Source of the DNA: an uncultured Pelagibacteraceae bacterium
GTDB taxonomy: Bacteria > Pseudomonadota > Alphaproteobacteria > Pelagibacterales > Pelagibacteraceae
Assembly (NCBI GenBank): GCA_902565935.1
Contig: CACFGT010000003.1
Coordinates: 1-64,000, forward strand
Length of the DNA stretch: 64,000 bases
Reading direction: 5' to 3'
Every line of letters begins with the position of its first letter. Within the stretch, counting starts at the first letter, position 1. This document shows positions 20,433-30,255 of the stretch, in pieces. A program made the translations under genes and the position numbers. The notes under the pieces were generated by a model. That model had not been told where the DNA came from. It did no database searches and saw only the letters and a list, made by a program, of their open reading frames with translations.

Positions 20433-21129
20433 TGATCAAAATTTTGAGACTTTTCTTTTAATTAGTTCAAAAGAATTTTTAATATTTTCAAAAGATAAAA
20501 CAAATAATAAGAAATTATTTGAAAAAAAATTAATTTTTGAAGAAATTGAAAATGAAAAGTATTTTCATACTTTAGACAAATTTCTTGAAGAAAATATTTA
20601 TAAAATTGAAAAAATTCTTAAGAATTTTATTAATAAGATTATTGTCATTGTGGACAAAAAAAACGACTTAATAGTGGGAACTTCCTATAAAAAAAAAAAT
20701 TACAATAATCTGCTAAGTAATGATGATTTACATCATCTATTAAGAGACTCAAAAAATCAAATTAGAGAAAATTACAGTGATTGGTTAATAGTACATATGA
20801 TGATTACAAAATACATGATCAATAACGAATTTTATAATCATCTACCCACAAATGTAAAAAGTGAATATATTTGTTTAGATATTAACTTTATTTGTTTTTC
20901 AAAAGATTTTACTAATAAAATAGAAAATATACTTAATAAATACCATATTCAGGTCAAACAATTTTTATGTGGCAAATACATAAGAAATTCTTTTGAAGAA
21001 GATCAGACTAATATTTTTTTGATGTGTGAGAAGATTATCGATGGGCATAATGAAAATGAAATATTTTCAGTTCCAAAATTTCAAAGAAACAAAGGTTTTT
21101 TTGAGAAATTTTTCAATTTTTTTAATTAA
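20425..21129 (+). CDS. Divergent/truncated FtsA-like protein
   Basis: Occupies the ftsQ-ftsA-lpxC position; 234 aa; EYICLDINFICFSKDFTNKIENILNKYHIQVKQFLCGKYIRNSF resembles the FtsA 1C region; C-terminal amphipathic-looking RNKGFFEKFFNFFN. Confidence 0.5.
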   Translation: MSSDQNFETFLLISSKEFLIFSKDKTNNKKLFEKKLIFEEIENEKYFHTLDKFLEENIYKIEKILKNFINKIIVIVDKKNDLIVGTSYKKKNYNNLLSNDDLHHLLRDSKNQIRENYSDWLIVHMMITKYMINNEFYNHLPTNVKSEYICLDINFICFSKDFTNKIENILNKYHIQVKQFLCGKYIRNSFEEDQTNIFLMCEKIIDGHNENEIFSVPKFQRNKGFFEKFFNFFN

Positions 21130-21194
21130 TTCTGTATTTTCTGGTAATATTTGTTGTTTTTGATCCATAGGATTTTCATATTAAAAAAGTTTTC

Positions 21195-22121
21195 ATGTCA
21201 TCGTTAAATCAGAAAACTATTAAAGCTCCAATAAGTTTTGAGGGTGTAGGATTACATACTGGAAAAAAAGTCTTAATGACTATTTATCCAGCTCAACCTA
21301 ATTCAGGGATTATTTTTAAAAGAGCAGATATTAAGAAAGATAATTTAATTGTCCCAGATGTTTATAATGTTAGTAACGCGTTATTTTGTACAACTATTTC
21401 AAACGAAAGTGGAGTTTGCGTCTCAACTATTGAACATTTAATGGGCGCCTTTTATGGACTAGGAATTGATAATGCTTTAATAGAAATTGATAGTCAAGAA
21501 ATTCCAATTATGGACGGTTCTGCAAAAATTTTTGTCGAAAAAATATTAAAAACTGGAATTGAAGTCAGCAAAACCCCAATAAAAATAATTAGGATTGAAA
21601 AAGAAATAAACTTATCAGTTGATAAAAAAAATATATTAATCAAGCCTAGCAAATTAAGTTTAGATATAGATTTCGAAATTCAGTACAAAAACACTTTTAT
21701 AGGAAACCAAAGAAATTGTATTGATGTTTATAAGTCAAATTTAAATGATATTTTTAATTCAAGAACTTTTTGCCTATATGAAGATATTGAAAAACTTAGA
21801 TCAATAAATTTAGGATTAGGTGGTTCATTAGATAATGCAATTGTTGTGAAAGATAAGGATATTTTAAATAAAGAAAAATTAAGAAATGAAAAAGAATTTG
21901 TAAATCATAAGATACTAGATTGTATGGGTGATCTATATCTTTCTGGTTATAAGATTTTAGGTAGCCTTGTATGTTCTCAAGGAGGACATAGTCTGACAAA
22001 TCAACTTCTTAGAAAAGTTTTTGCTGATGATAATAATTTCTCAATTTTAGAGGTAAGTGAAAAAACTATTCCAAATAGTTTACTTAATATAAACAGAAGA
22101 CAACTTCGATCAATAGCTTAA
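21195..22121 (+). CDS. lpxC: UDP-3-O-acyl-N-acetylglucosamine deacetylase LpxC
   Basis: GVGLHTGKKV, STIEHLMGAFYGLGIDNALIEID, EIPIMDGSA, VNHKILDCMGDLYLSG. Confidence 0.97.
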   Translation: MSSLNQKTIKAPISFEGVGLHTGKKVLMTIYPAQPNSGIIFKRADIKKDNLIVPDVYNVSNALFCTTISNESGVCVSTIEHLMGAFYGLGIDNALIEIDSQEIPIMDGSAKIFVEKILKTGIEVSKTPIKIIRIEKEINLSVDKKNILIKPSKLSLDIDFEIQYKNTFIGNQRNCIDVYKSNLNDIFNSRTFCLYEDIEKLRSINLGLGGSLDNAIVVKDKDILNKEKLRNEKEFVNHKILDCMGDLYLSGYKILGSLVCSQGGHSLTNQLLRKVFADDNNFSILEVSEKTIPNSLLNINRRQLRSIA

Positions 22122-22165
22122 CAGTTTAGTTTTATCAAAAAAACTGATAAATATTCTCATTCAAT

Positions 22166-22993
22166 ATGAAAAATATTTTTTTAATAATTTTTTTTACTTT
22201 TTTAATTTCATGTGCACAAAAGTCTGAAGAGGTTGTTACTAAAATTGAAAGTAAGGAATTAGATGAGCAAATGATTGATGCTTATAATGAGGGCCTTAAA
22301 GCTTTGGATGAAGGAGATGTTTTATTTGCTACTAAAAAATTCAATGAAGCAGAATTGCTTTACCCACAATCTGATTGGGCACCTAGAGCATCATTAATGG
22401 CAGCTTATGCTTATTGGACACAAAATTACTTTAGTAATTCAGTAGACGAATTAAATCGATTTATAAAACTATATCCAAAAAATAAAAATCTTGATTATGC
22501 CTATTATTTGTTAGCAATGAATTATTATGATAGCATTGTAGATGAAAAGAAAGATTTACGACCTCTTATACGTGCTAAAGAATATTTTACTCTTGTCATT
22601 AAAAAGTATCCAGAAACAGATTACGCACTTGATGGTAAATATAAATTAGAGTTAATAAACGAATTTTTGGCTGCGAAAGAGATGTATATTGCAAGACACT
22701 ATATCAAAAAGGAAAAATGGATTGCTGCAATAAATAGATTAAAGTTTGTAATTAACAATTATGGCACAACAATTTACGTTGAAGAGGCGCTACATAGACT
22801 AGTCGAAGTATATTATACGATAGGTTTAGAAAATGAGGCCAAGAAGTATGCTCAAATTTTAGGTTATAATTATCAATCTGGTGAATGGTATAAAAAATCT
22901 TATAAAATTTTTAATTCAAATTATGAAGTTTCCAAAAAAATTGATAAAAAGGAAAATAAGAAATTAATTGATAGAATAAGATCTTTCTTTTGA
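22166..22993 (+). CDS. bamD: Outer-membrane assembly lipoprotein BamD
   Basis: Lipobox LISCAQ, TPR repeats; AYYLLAMNYYDSIVDEKKDLRPLIRAKEYFTLVIKKYPETDYA. Confidence 0.9.
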   Translation: MKNIFLIIFFTFLISCAQKSEEVVTKIESKELDEQMIDAYNEGLKALDEGDVLFATKKFNEAELLYPQSDWAPRASLMAAYAYWTQNYFSNSVDELNRFIKLYPKNKNLDYAYYLLAMNYYDSIVDEKKDLRPLIRAKEYFTLVIKKYPETDYALDGKYKLELINEFLAAKEMYIARHYIKKEKWIAAINRLKFVINNYGTTIYVEEALHRLVEVYYTIGLENEAKKYAQILGYNYQSGEWYKKSYKIFNSNYEVSKKIDKKENKKLIDRIRSFF

Positions 22994-25023
22994 TAATGAA
23001 AAAAGAAGAAATTAAGAAATTATATAAAAAGAAAATCAATCAATTTAAAAAAAATAATTTTTTGTATTTTGAAAAAAATGCTCCAAAAATTAGCGATTCA
23101 AATTTTGATCAATTAAAAAGTGAAATCTTAGAGCTAGAAAAAAAATTTTCTTTTTTAAAAAGTCAAGATTCACCTTCAAAGGTATTAGGCTTTAAACCAT
23201 CTAAAAATTTTAACAAAGTAAGTCATAAAAAACCGATGCTTTCATTAGCTAATGCTTTTTCAGAGGAAGATTTAAAAAATTTTGAAAAAAAGATTTTTAA
23301 TTTTTTAGACCAAAGTCAAAATACAGCATTAGAGTATAGTGCAGAGCCTAAAATAGACGGAATTTCCGCCTCTCTACTTTATAAAAACGGAGAATTCGTC
23401 CAAGGATTGTCTAGAGGAGATGGAAAAGAAGGAGAGGATATCACCGCAAATTTAAAAACTATTAAAGACATACCAAAGAAAATTAACTCTAAAAATTTTC
23501 CAGAAGAAATAGATATTAGAGGAGAAGTATTCATTCAAAATAGTGATTTTGAAACTATAAAAGAAAAATTTGCAAATCCAAGAAATGCTGCATCAGGTAC
23601 ATTACGACAAAAAAATCCTGAAGATACAAAAAAAATTCCTCTAAAGTTTATTGCCTATACCTATGGTTTTGAAAAAGGGATGAAAATAGAAAACCAGTCG
23701 GAGTTTTTAAATTATTTAGATAAATGGGGCTTTAAAACAAATCCTTTTAATAAAACTTTAATTGGGATCGAAGAGTTAATGAAAAACTATATTTCAATTG
23801 AAAAGATAAGAAATGAAATTAATTTTGATATTGATGGTATTGTCTATAAAATTAATGATTTTAAAATTCAAAAGAGATTAGGTAATGTTGCAAATGCACC
23901 AAGATGGGCAATAGCTCACAAATTTTCAGCTAATAAAGGTGTATCGAAAATTTTAGATATTGATATCCAGGTTGGTAGAACAGGGGCTCTCACACCTGTT
24001 GCTAAAATTAAACCAATAAATATTGGTGGTGTAGTAGTTTCTAATGCAACATTACATAATGAAGATGAGATCAATAGAAAGGACATTAGAATAGGAGATG
24101 TAGCAATAGTTGAAAGAGCTGGTGATGTAATCCCTCACGTTGTTTCAGTCGATAAAGATAAAAGAAATAAAGACATAAAAAAATTTATTTTTCCAACGAA
24201 GTGTCCTTGTGGATTCAATACAGTAAAGGAATTTAATAAAATTACAAAAAAATATGATGCAGTAAGAAGATGTCCCGATAGAGGTTTTGATTGTGATAAA
24301 ATGGCTATAGAAAAATTAAAACACTTTGTTTCCAAAGAGGCTTTTAACATTGATGGATTAGGAAAAAAGATAGTTGAACAATTTTGGGAATTAAAATTGA
24401 TAAAGCTACCACAAGATATTTTTTCTTTAGATTATGATAAAATTGAAAAATTAGATGGATGGGGAAAATTATCAATTGCAAATCTAAAATATTCTATAAA
24501 AGAAAAAACTAAAATATCCTTTGAGAGATTCATATACTCACTTGGTATCCGACACATAGGTTTAGAAAATGCTAAATTGATTTCCAAAAACTTAAAAACA
24601 TCCTCAAATTTTCTTAATTTATTAAAAAATAAAAAATTTGAAGAGTTAGTTAATATTGATGGAATTGGTGAAACACAAATTAATTCAATTAAAAATTTTT
24701 TTTCAAATAAAACTAACCTAAATATAATTAATCAACTAAATAAAGTTCTTAAGATTAGTGATGCGTCTGTAATTAAAAAATATGGGCCTCTAGCTAATAA
24801 AACTTTCATGTTAACAGGAAAATTAAATGGTATAAGTAGAGCTGAAGCTAAATCTCTCATAGAAGAAAATTCCGGGTCAATAGTAAGTAATGTTTCAAAA
24901 AAGCTTGATTACCTTATTGTTGGTGAAAAACCTACTAAAAGAAAAGTTGAAAGTGCTAAGGAGCTTAAAATAAAAATTTTAAATCAACAAGAGTGGTCAA
25001 AAATATTAAATAAAAGTAGCTAA
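22990..25023 (+). CDS. ligA: NAD-dependent DNA ligase LigA
   Basis: AEPKIDGISASLLY, zinc finger CPCG...CP, HhH and BRCT (TFMLTGKLNGISRAEAKSLIE). Confidence 0.97.
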   Translation: MIMKKEEIKKLYKKKINQFKKNNFLYFEKNAPKISDSNFDQLKSEILELEKKFSFLKSQDSPSKVLGFKPSKNFNKVSHKKPMLSLANAFSEEDLKNFEKKIFNFLDQSQNTALEYSAEPKIDGISASLLYKNGEFVQGLSRGDGKEGEDITANLKTIKDIPKKINSKNFPEEIDIRGEVFIQNSDFETIKEKFANPRNAASGTLRQKNPEDTKKIPLKFIAYTYGFEKGMKIENQSEFLNYLDKWGFKTNPFNKTLIGIEELMKNYISIEKIRNEINFDIDGIVYKINDFKIQKRLGNVANAPRWAIAHKFSANKGVSKILDIDIQVGRTGALTPVAKIKPINIGGVVVSNATLHNEDEINRKDIRIGDVAIVERAGDVIPHVVSVDKDKRNKDIKKFIFPTKCPCGFNTVKEFNKITKKYDAVRRCPDRGFDCDKMAIEKLKHFVSKEAFNIDGLGKKIVEQFWELKLIKLPQDIFSLDYDKIEKLDGWGKLSIANLKYSIKEKTKISFERFIYSLGIRHIGLENAKLISKNLKTSSNFLNLLKNKKFEELVNIDGIGETQINSIKNFFSNKTNLNIINQLNKVLKISDASVIKKYGPLANKTFMLTGKLNGISRAEAKSLIEENSGSIVSNVSKKLDYLIVGEKPTKRKVESAKELKIKILNQQEWSKILNKSS

Positions 25024-26730
25024 CCAATTTCTCTCATTAATTGATAAAAATTTATAAAGTTTTAAGTAAACATTTAAATTGTAATCTGATAAATAATCTT
25101 TTTCAAATTTAGTAAGTTTTGTAAAATCAATAAGGTCTTTATCAATTGGTGCTAATGTAAGGTTTTCAAAAAAAAGTTTTCCTAAAGATTTTTTTACATA
25201 AACTAAATTTTCAATACGAATACCAAAATAGCCTTTTTTATAATATCCAGGTTCATTGCTCAAAATCATCCCCTCCGAAATTAATATTTTATTAAATTTT
25301 GATATTGCTTGTGGTCCTTCATGAACATTAGAAAAAAAACCAACACCGTGTCCGGTGCCATGTGAATAGTCTAAATTGCTTAAATTTAAAAATTTTCTTG
25401 CTCTTTTGTCAATTAGATTTCCAGTTTTAATCTTATTAAGATTTGTAGTTGCAACAGCGATGTGACCTTTTAAAACTTTTGTAAAAACGCTTTTTATAAA
25501 TTTTTTTGGTTTAGAAAAACATATGGTCCTTGTAACATCTGTTGTTCCAAATTTGTATTGACCACCAGAGTCACATAAAAATATTTGTTTTTTTGAGATA
25601 GTTTTAGTATTTTTTTTTGTAGCTCTATAATGAACTATCGCTCCATTGCTACCTGTGCCAGCGATTGTATTAAAACTTGGATAGAGATAATCCTTGTTTT
25701 TTTTTCTAAAACTTTCAAGTTTATTTTGCGCATCGTATTCGGTAATTTTTTTTTTATTGATGTTTTTAATCCAAAAAAGAAACTTTGTTAAAGCAGCTCC
25801 ATCAGAAATATGAGCTTTAATCATATTATGAATTTCTATCTTATTCTTAATTGCTTTAAACATGTAAATTGGATCATCTTTTTTATGAACTTTTAATTTT
25901 CTTTTAAAAAAATTTTCATAGAATAAAGAACAAGTTTTTCTATCTATAATAATCTTTTTGTAAGGATATTTTTCAACAAATGAGTCTAATTCCTTAAAAT
26001 CAATTATCTGTTTTTGAGTTAATTTTTTTTCGAGAATAAGTTTTTTGGTTTTAGTTTTGTCAGCTATTAAATAAATTTTTTTTTTATTATCTAACAATAG
26101 ATGACAATTAGGTATTGGACTGTGTGGATTATCACGACCCCTAATATTTAAAAGCCAAGCAACGTTTTCTGGAGCAGAAACAAAAATTGCCTCAGCCTTT
26201 AATTTTTTAAGTGATTTTAAAACTTTATTTATTTTGCTTGAATGACTTTCTCCACAAATATTTTTTGAAATCGAAAAAAAATATTTTTTGCTTTCTTTCT
26301 TTCTTTTTAAATTTTGTGATATTATGTCAGAATTAATCATTTTGATCTTATTATTTTTTAAAAAAAATTTTTTTATTTGATCTGAAGTAAAAAGTTTTGG
26401 ATTTAAACCAATTGTAAGTTTTTGAAATAAATTACAATTGAAAATTTTATGATAATCAGTTATTTTGAAATATTTACCAGACTCAATTTTCGCTTGAATT
26501 GTGTATCTTCCATCAACAAATAAATAATTTTTGTTTTTTAAAATAATTGCATATCCAGCAGATCCACTAAAATTGGATATAAATTTAAGTCTATCTATTC
26601 CAGCATATTCAGAAAAAAATTCATCATTTTTTGGTATGACATATCCATCAATATCAAATTCTTCAAATTTTTTTCTTAAATTTTGAATTTTTTTTTTAAT
26701 CATTTTATTCTTTTTTGATAACGTATCCAA
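25006..26730 (-). CDS. pepP: Xaa-Pro aminopeptidase (M24B)
   Basis: LCDSGGQYKFGTTDVTRT, YSHGTGHGVGFFSNVHEGP, ILSNEPGYYKKGYFGIRIENL. Confidence 0.9.
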   Translation of the reverse strand: MDTLSKKNKMIKKKIQNLRKKFEEFDIDGYVIPKNDEFFSEYAGIDRLKFISNFSGSAGYAIILKNKNYLFVDGRYTIQAKIESGKYFKITDYHKIFNCNLFQKLTIGLNPKLFTSDQIKKFFLKNNKIKMINSDIISQNLKRKKESKKYFFSISKNICGESHSSKINKVLKSLKKLKAEAIFVSAPENVAWLLNIRGRDNPHSPIPNCHLLLDNKKKIYLIADKTKTKKLILEKKLTQKQIIDFKELDSFVEKYPYKKIIIDRKTCSLFYENFFKRKLKVHKKDDPIYMFKAIKNKIEIHNMIKAHISDGAALTKFLFWIKNINKKKITEYDAQNKLESFRKKNKDYLYPSFNTIAGTGSNGAIVHYRATKKNTKTISKKQIFLCDSGGQYKFGTTDVTRTICFSKPKKFIKSVFTKVLKGHIAVATTNLNKIKTGNLIDKRARKFLNLSNLDYSHGTGHGVGFFSNVHEGPQAISKFNKILISEGMILSNEPGYYKKGYFGIRIENLVYVKKSLGKLFFENLTLAPIDKDLIDFTKLTKFEKDYLSDYNLNVYLKLYKFLSINERNWLATFI

Positions 26731-28733
26731 CCTGGACTTCTGTAATCTTCATCACTTTCAAAATCTTGATTGAATTCAAAATCATTTGCATCATCAACCA
26801 CCTCATCAAAAGAAGAATTCTTTTCTAAAAATTCCTCCGGTAATTCATCAATAAATCTTGAAGCCATACTATCTATCCAGTCTCCTTGATAAAATCTATT
26901 CATAGAAAATGATATTATTGCTTTTTTTTTTGCTCTAGTAATTCCTACATAAGCTAATCTTCTTTCTTCCTCTAAACCACTTTGACCTTTTTCCTCAATA
27001 GACTTTTGATTGGGGAAAAGCCCTTCCTCCCAACCTGGTAAAAAAATTACATCAAACTCCAAACCCTTTGAAGCATGAATTGTCATCATATTTATTTTTT
27101 CTCCATCCCAATCTTGGTCTACAGATGTAGCAAGTGAAACGTGTTCTAAAAAGCTCTCTAAATTATCAAATTCTTTCATAGCACTTAAAAGCTCTTTAAT
27201 ATTTTCTAATCTATTTTCATTTTCTAAATCTTTTTTATTTTTGAGCATTGATGAATATCCTGACTCATCTAGTACTATTTGTAGTAATTTGATATGATTA
27301 ATCTTATTTACTTTAATTTGGTTCCTCCATTTAGAGATGAGATTTAAAAAAGAGCTTAGCCCGATTTTTGCTTTTGGTTTAATTAAGTTTTCTTGAATCA
27401 TTTTCTTTGAAGACGACTCTAAATTTAAATTATTTATTTTTGAAAATTCATGTATAGATTTAATAGTACTTTCACCAATTGCACGTTTAGGATTATTTAC
27501 TATTCTCTCAAAAGCTAAATCATCTTTATCTTGGTGAATTAATCTTAAATAAGCTATACAATCTTTAATTTCGGCTCTTTCATAAAATTTTGTACCACCT
27601 AAAATTCTGTATGGAATCCCTATCTTAAGGAATCTTTCTTCAAATTCTCTAGTTTGAAAAATAGCTCTCACAAGAATTGCAATATTATTTAATGAAAATT
27701 TTTTTTTAATTTTTTCTATTTCGTCTGATACACCAACCGCTTCGTCTTTACCGTTTTTATAACAATTGAGTTTTACTAGATCACCTCCTTCCATCACAGT
27801 TTTAAGTGTTTTACCTACTCTATTTTGATTATGTGAAATAAGATTAGAGGCGACTGATAAAATATTTTGAGTTGATCTATAATTCTGCTCGAGTCTGATT
27901 ACTTTTGTATTTGTATAAATTTGATCGAATTCTAAAAAATTTTTAATTTCAGCGCCTCTCCAACTGTAAATAGATTGATCATCATCACCTACACAACAAA
28001 TATTTTGTTTATTATTTGCTAGAAGATTTAACCATTTACTTTGTATAAAATTTGTATCTTGATATTCATCGACTAAAATGTATTTAAAATTTTTCTTATA
28101 TAATTCCTGAATATCAGAATTTTTCTCTAAAATTTTAACTGTGTGTAAAATGAGATCTCCAAAGTCACAGCTATTTAACCCAACTAATTTTTGTTGATAG
28201 ATTTTATAAACAGGTAGTATAATTTTTTCATATATATCTTTATAATTAATAACAACTTCATTTGGGTAGAAACCTCGATTTTTCCATTTATCAATTATAG
28301 CAATGATGTATTTTGGTGATATTTTTTTAATATCAATATTTTCAGATTTACAAATATTCTTAATTAGTCTCATTTGATCGTCTGTATCAATAATAGTAAA
28401 ATTAGAATTAAGTCCTGCAGCTGATGCATGTTTTCTTAAAAGTTTCGCACAAATAGAATGAAAAGTCCCCAGCCAAGATAGTCCAGTCGCACTGGATCCA
28501 AGAATCTTACTTACTCTATTTTGCATTTCTTTTGCTGCTTTATTTGTAAAAGTGACAGCAAGTATTTGGTTTGGAAATGCTTTTTTTTGTTTAATGATAT
28601 TTGCGATCCGACTTGTAAGAACTTTAGTTTTGCCTGAACCAGCGCCCGCAACGATTAATAATGGTCCATCTAGATAGTTTACAGCATCTTTTTGCGATTT
28701 ATTAAGATTTTTTAGAAAATCAGAGTTTACCAT
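26700..28733 (-). CDS. uvrD: UvrD/Rep-family DNA helicase
   Basis: VAGAGSGKTKVLTSRI, DEYQDTNFIQ, GDDDQSIYSWRGA, MTIHASKGLEF, VGITRAKKKAI. Confidence 0.95.
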   Translation of the reverse strand: MVNSDFLKNLNKSQKDAVNYLDGPLLIVAGAGSGKTKVLTSRIANIIKQKKAFPNQILAVTFTNKAAKEMQNRVSKILGSSATGLSWLGTFHSICAKLLRKHASAAGLNSNFTIIDTDDQMRLIKNICKSENIDIKKISPKYIIAIIDKWKNRGFYPNEVVINYKDIYEKIILPVYKIYQQKLVGLNSCDFGDLILHTVKILEKNSDIQELYKKNFKYILVDEYQDTNFIQSKWLNLLANNKQNICCVGDDDQSIYSWRGAEIKNFLEFDQIYTNTKVIRLEQNYRSTQNILSVASNLISHNQNRVGKTLKTVMEGGDLVKLNCYKNGKDEAVGVSDEIEKIKKKFSLNNIAILVRAIFQTREFEERFLKIGIPYRILGGTKFYERAEIKDCIAYLRLIHQDKDDLAFERIVNNPKRAIGESTIKSIHEFSKINNLNLESSSKKMIQENLIKPKAKIGLSSFLNLISKWRNQIKVNKINHIKLLQIVLDESGYSSMLKNKKDLENENRLENIKELLSAMKEFDNLESFLEHVSLATSVDQDWDGEKINMMTIHASKGLEFDVIFLPGWEEGLFPNQKSIEEKGQSGLEEERRLAYVGITRAKKKAIISFSMNRFYQGDWIDSMASRFIDELPEEFLEKNSSFDEVVDDANDFEFNQDFESDEDYRSPGWIRYQKRIK

Positions 28734-28767
28734 TTAAAATTATTTATTATAACTCCTTTAAAACATT

Positions 28768-30255
28768 ATGCCTAAACATAATCAATTTATTAAAAAACTA
28801 CATTCTAAGTTTTTAGCAGCAAATAACAAATTAGAAAACTTCTTTAATGGTCTCAGGTCTTTAAAATCGAATATTAAAAAAATCAAGTTTACTAACAATA
28901 GTAAAGCAATTTTATTTCTAGGTATTTCAGTTATTTTGATATTATCTTATTTTTTAATTCCAACATTTTATGATAAAAATGAAGTTAAAGATAAAATACA
29001 GAATCAAATTTTAAAAAATTATAATATTGAAATTAAGATTAATGAAAAGATTGACTATAGTCTTCTTCCAAAACCTCACTTTGTAGCAAAAAATATAGTA
29101 ATCTTGCGGAATGAAAAAGAAATAGGTTTAGTAGAAAATTTTAAGGTTTTCATTGCTACAAACAAATTTTTTTCAAAAAATAGTTTTAAAGTAAAAGATT
29201 TAGTATTTCATAAAACAGATTTTAATTTTTACAAAGATGATTTAATTTTTTTTCAAAAACTTTTGAAAACAGAACCAAGTGATAATAAAATTATTTTCAA
29301 GAACAGTAATATATTTTTTAAAGATAGTTACGATGAAACGCTTTTTATAAATAAGATTAAAAAAAGTGAATTTTATTATGACTCAATAAATTTGGTAAAT
29401 GTTTTATATTCTGAAAATGAAATTTTTAATTTGCCTTACAAATTAGTAATTAAAAATGACAAATTTAATAAATTAGTTGACTCAAAATTTAACTCAAAAA
29501 AAATAAGACTAAATGTTGAAAACATTGTGTACTATGATGAAGAAACTAAAAATGGATTATTAGATATATTATTTATTAATAAAACTACTTCACTAAAGTA
29601 TGAACTGAAAAAAAATTCTTTAAATTTTGTTACTCAAAATCAAAAAAATATATATGACGGTCTTATAGAATTTAAGCCATTTTATTTGCAAGCTAATTTT
29701 AATTATGAGGGATTAAGCACAAAGCATTTATTCAATAACGACTCTATTTTAATTGAATTGATAAAATCTGAATTACTAAATAATCAAAATTTGAATATAA
29801 ATATTAATTTAAATGTTAAAGATATAATAAATATCGATGAACTAAATGATCTTTTTTTGAAATTAGAAATAGAGAGTGGAGATATAAATCTTTCAGATTC
29901 TTATGTAATGTGGAAAGATGATTTGATAGTTAATCTTAACGAGAGTTTAATAAGTTATGATCAAGGCGAGATTTTCCTAACGGGAAGAATCAATGTGGAT
30001 ATAAAAGATATAAATGATTTTTATAGCTCTTTTCAGGTAAATAAAAAATTCAGAAAAAAAATCAAACAAATTCAATTTGATTTTAATTATAATTTTACTC
30101 AAGAAAAAATTAACTTTGACAATTTGATAATTGATAAAAAAAAAAATGAAAACATCGAGGAATTTATTGATAATTTTAATTTAAATACTAAAGTTTTCAA
30201 TAAAGTTACTTTTAAAAATTTTATAAATGAATTCTTTAAAATTTACTTTGGATAA
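28768..30255 (+). CDS. AsmA-like protein
   Basis: N-terminal TM then IQNQILKNYNIEIKINEKIDYSLLPKPHFVAKNI, AsmA-family pattern. Confidence 0.6.
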   Translation: MPKHNQFIKKLHSKFLAANNKLENFFNGLRSLKSNIKKIKFTNNSKAILFLGISVILILSYFLIPTFYDKNEVKDKIQNQILKNYNIEIKINEKIDYSLLPKPHFVAKNIVILRNEKEIGLVENFKVFIATNKFFSKNSFKVKDLVFHKTDFNFYKDDLIFFQKLLKTEPSDNKIIFKNSNIFFKDSYDETLFINKIKKSEFYYDSINLVNVLYSENEIFNLPYKLVIKNDKFNKLVDSKFNSKKIRLNVENIVYYDEETKNGLLDILFINKTTSLKYELKKNSLNFVTQNQKNIYDGLIEFKPFYLQANFNYEGLSTKHLFNNDSILIELIKSELLNNQNLNININLNVKDIINIDELNDLFLKLEIESGDINLSDSYVMWKDDLIVNLNESLISYDQGEIFLTGRINVDIKDINDFYSSFQVNKKFRKKIKQIQFDFNYNFTQEKINFDNLIIDKKKNENIEEFIDNFNLNTKVFNKVTFKNFINEFFKIYFG

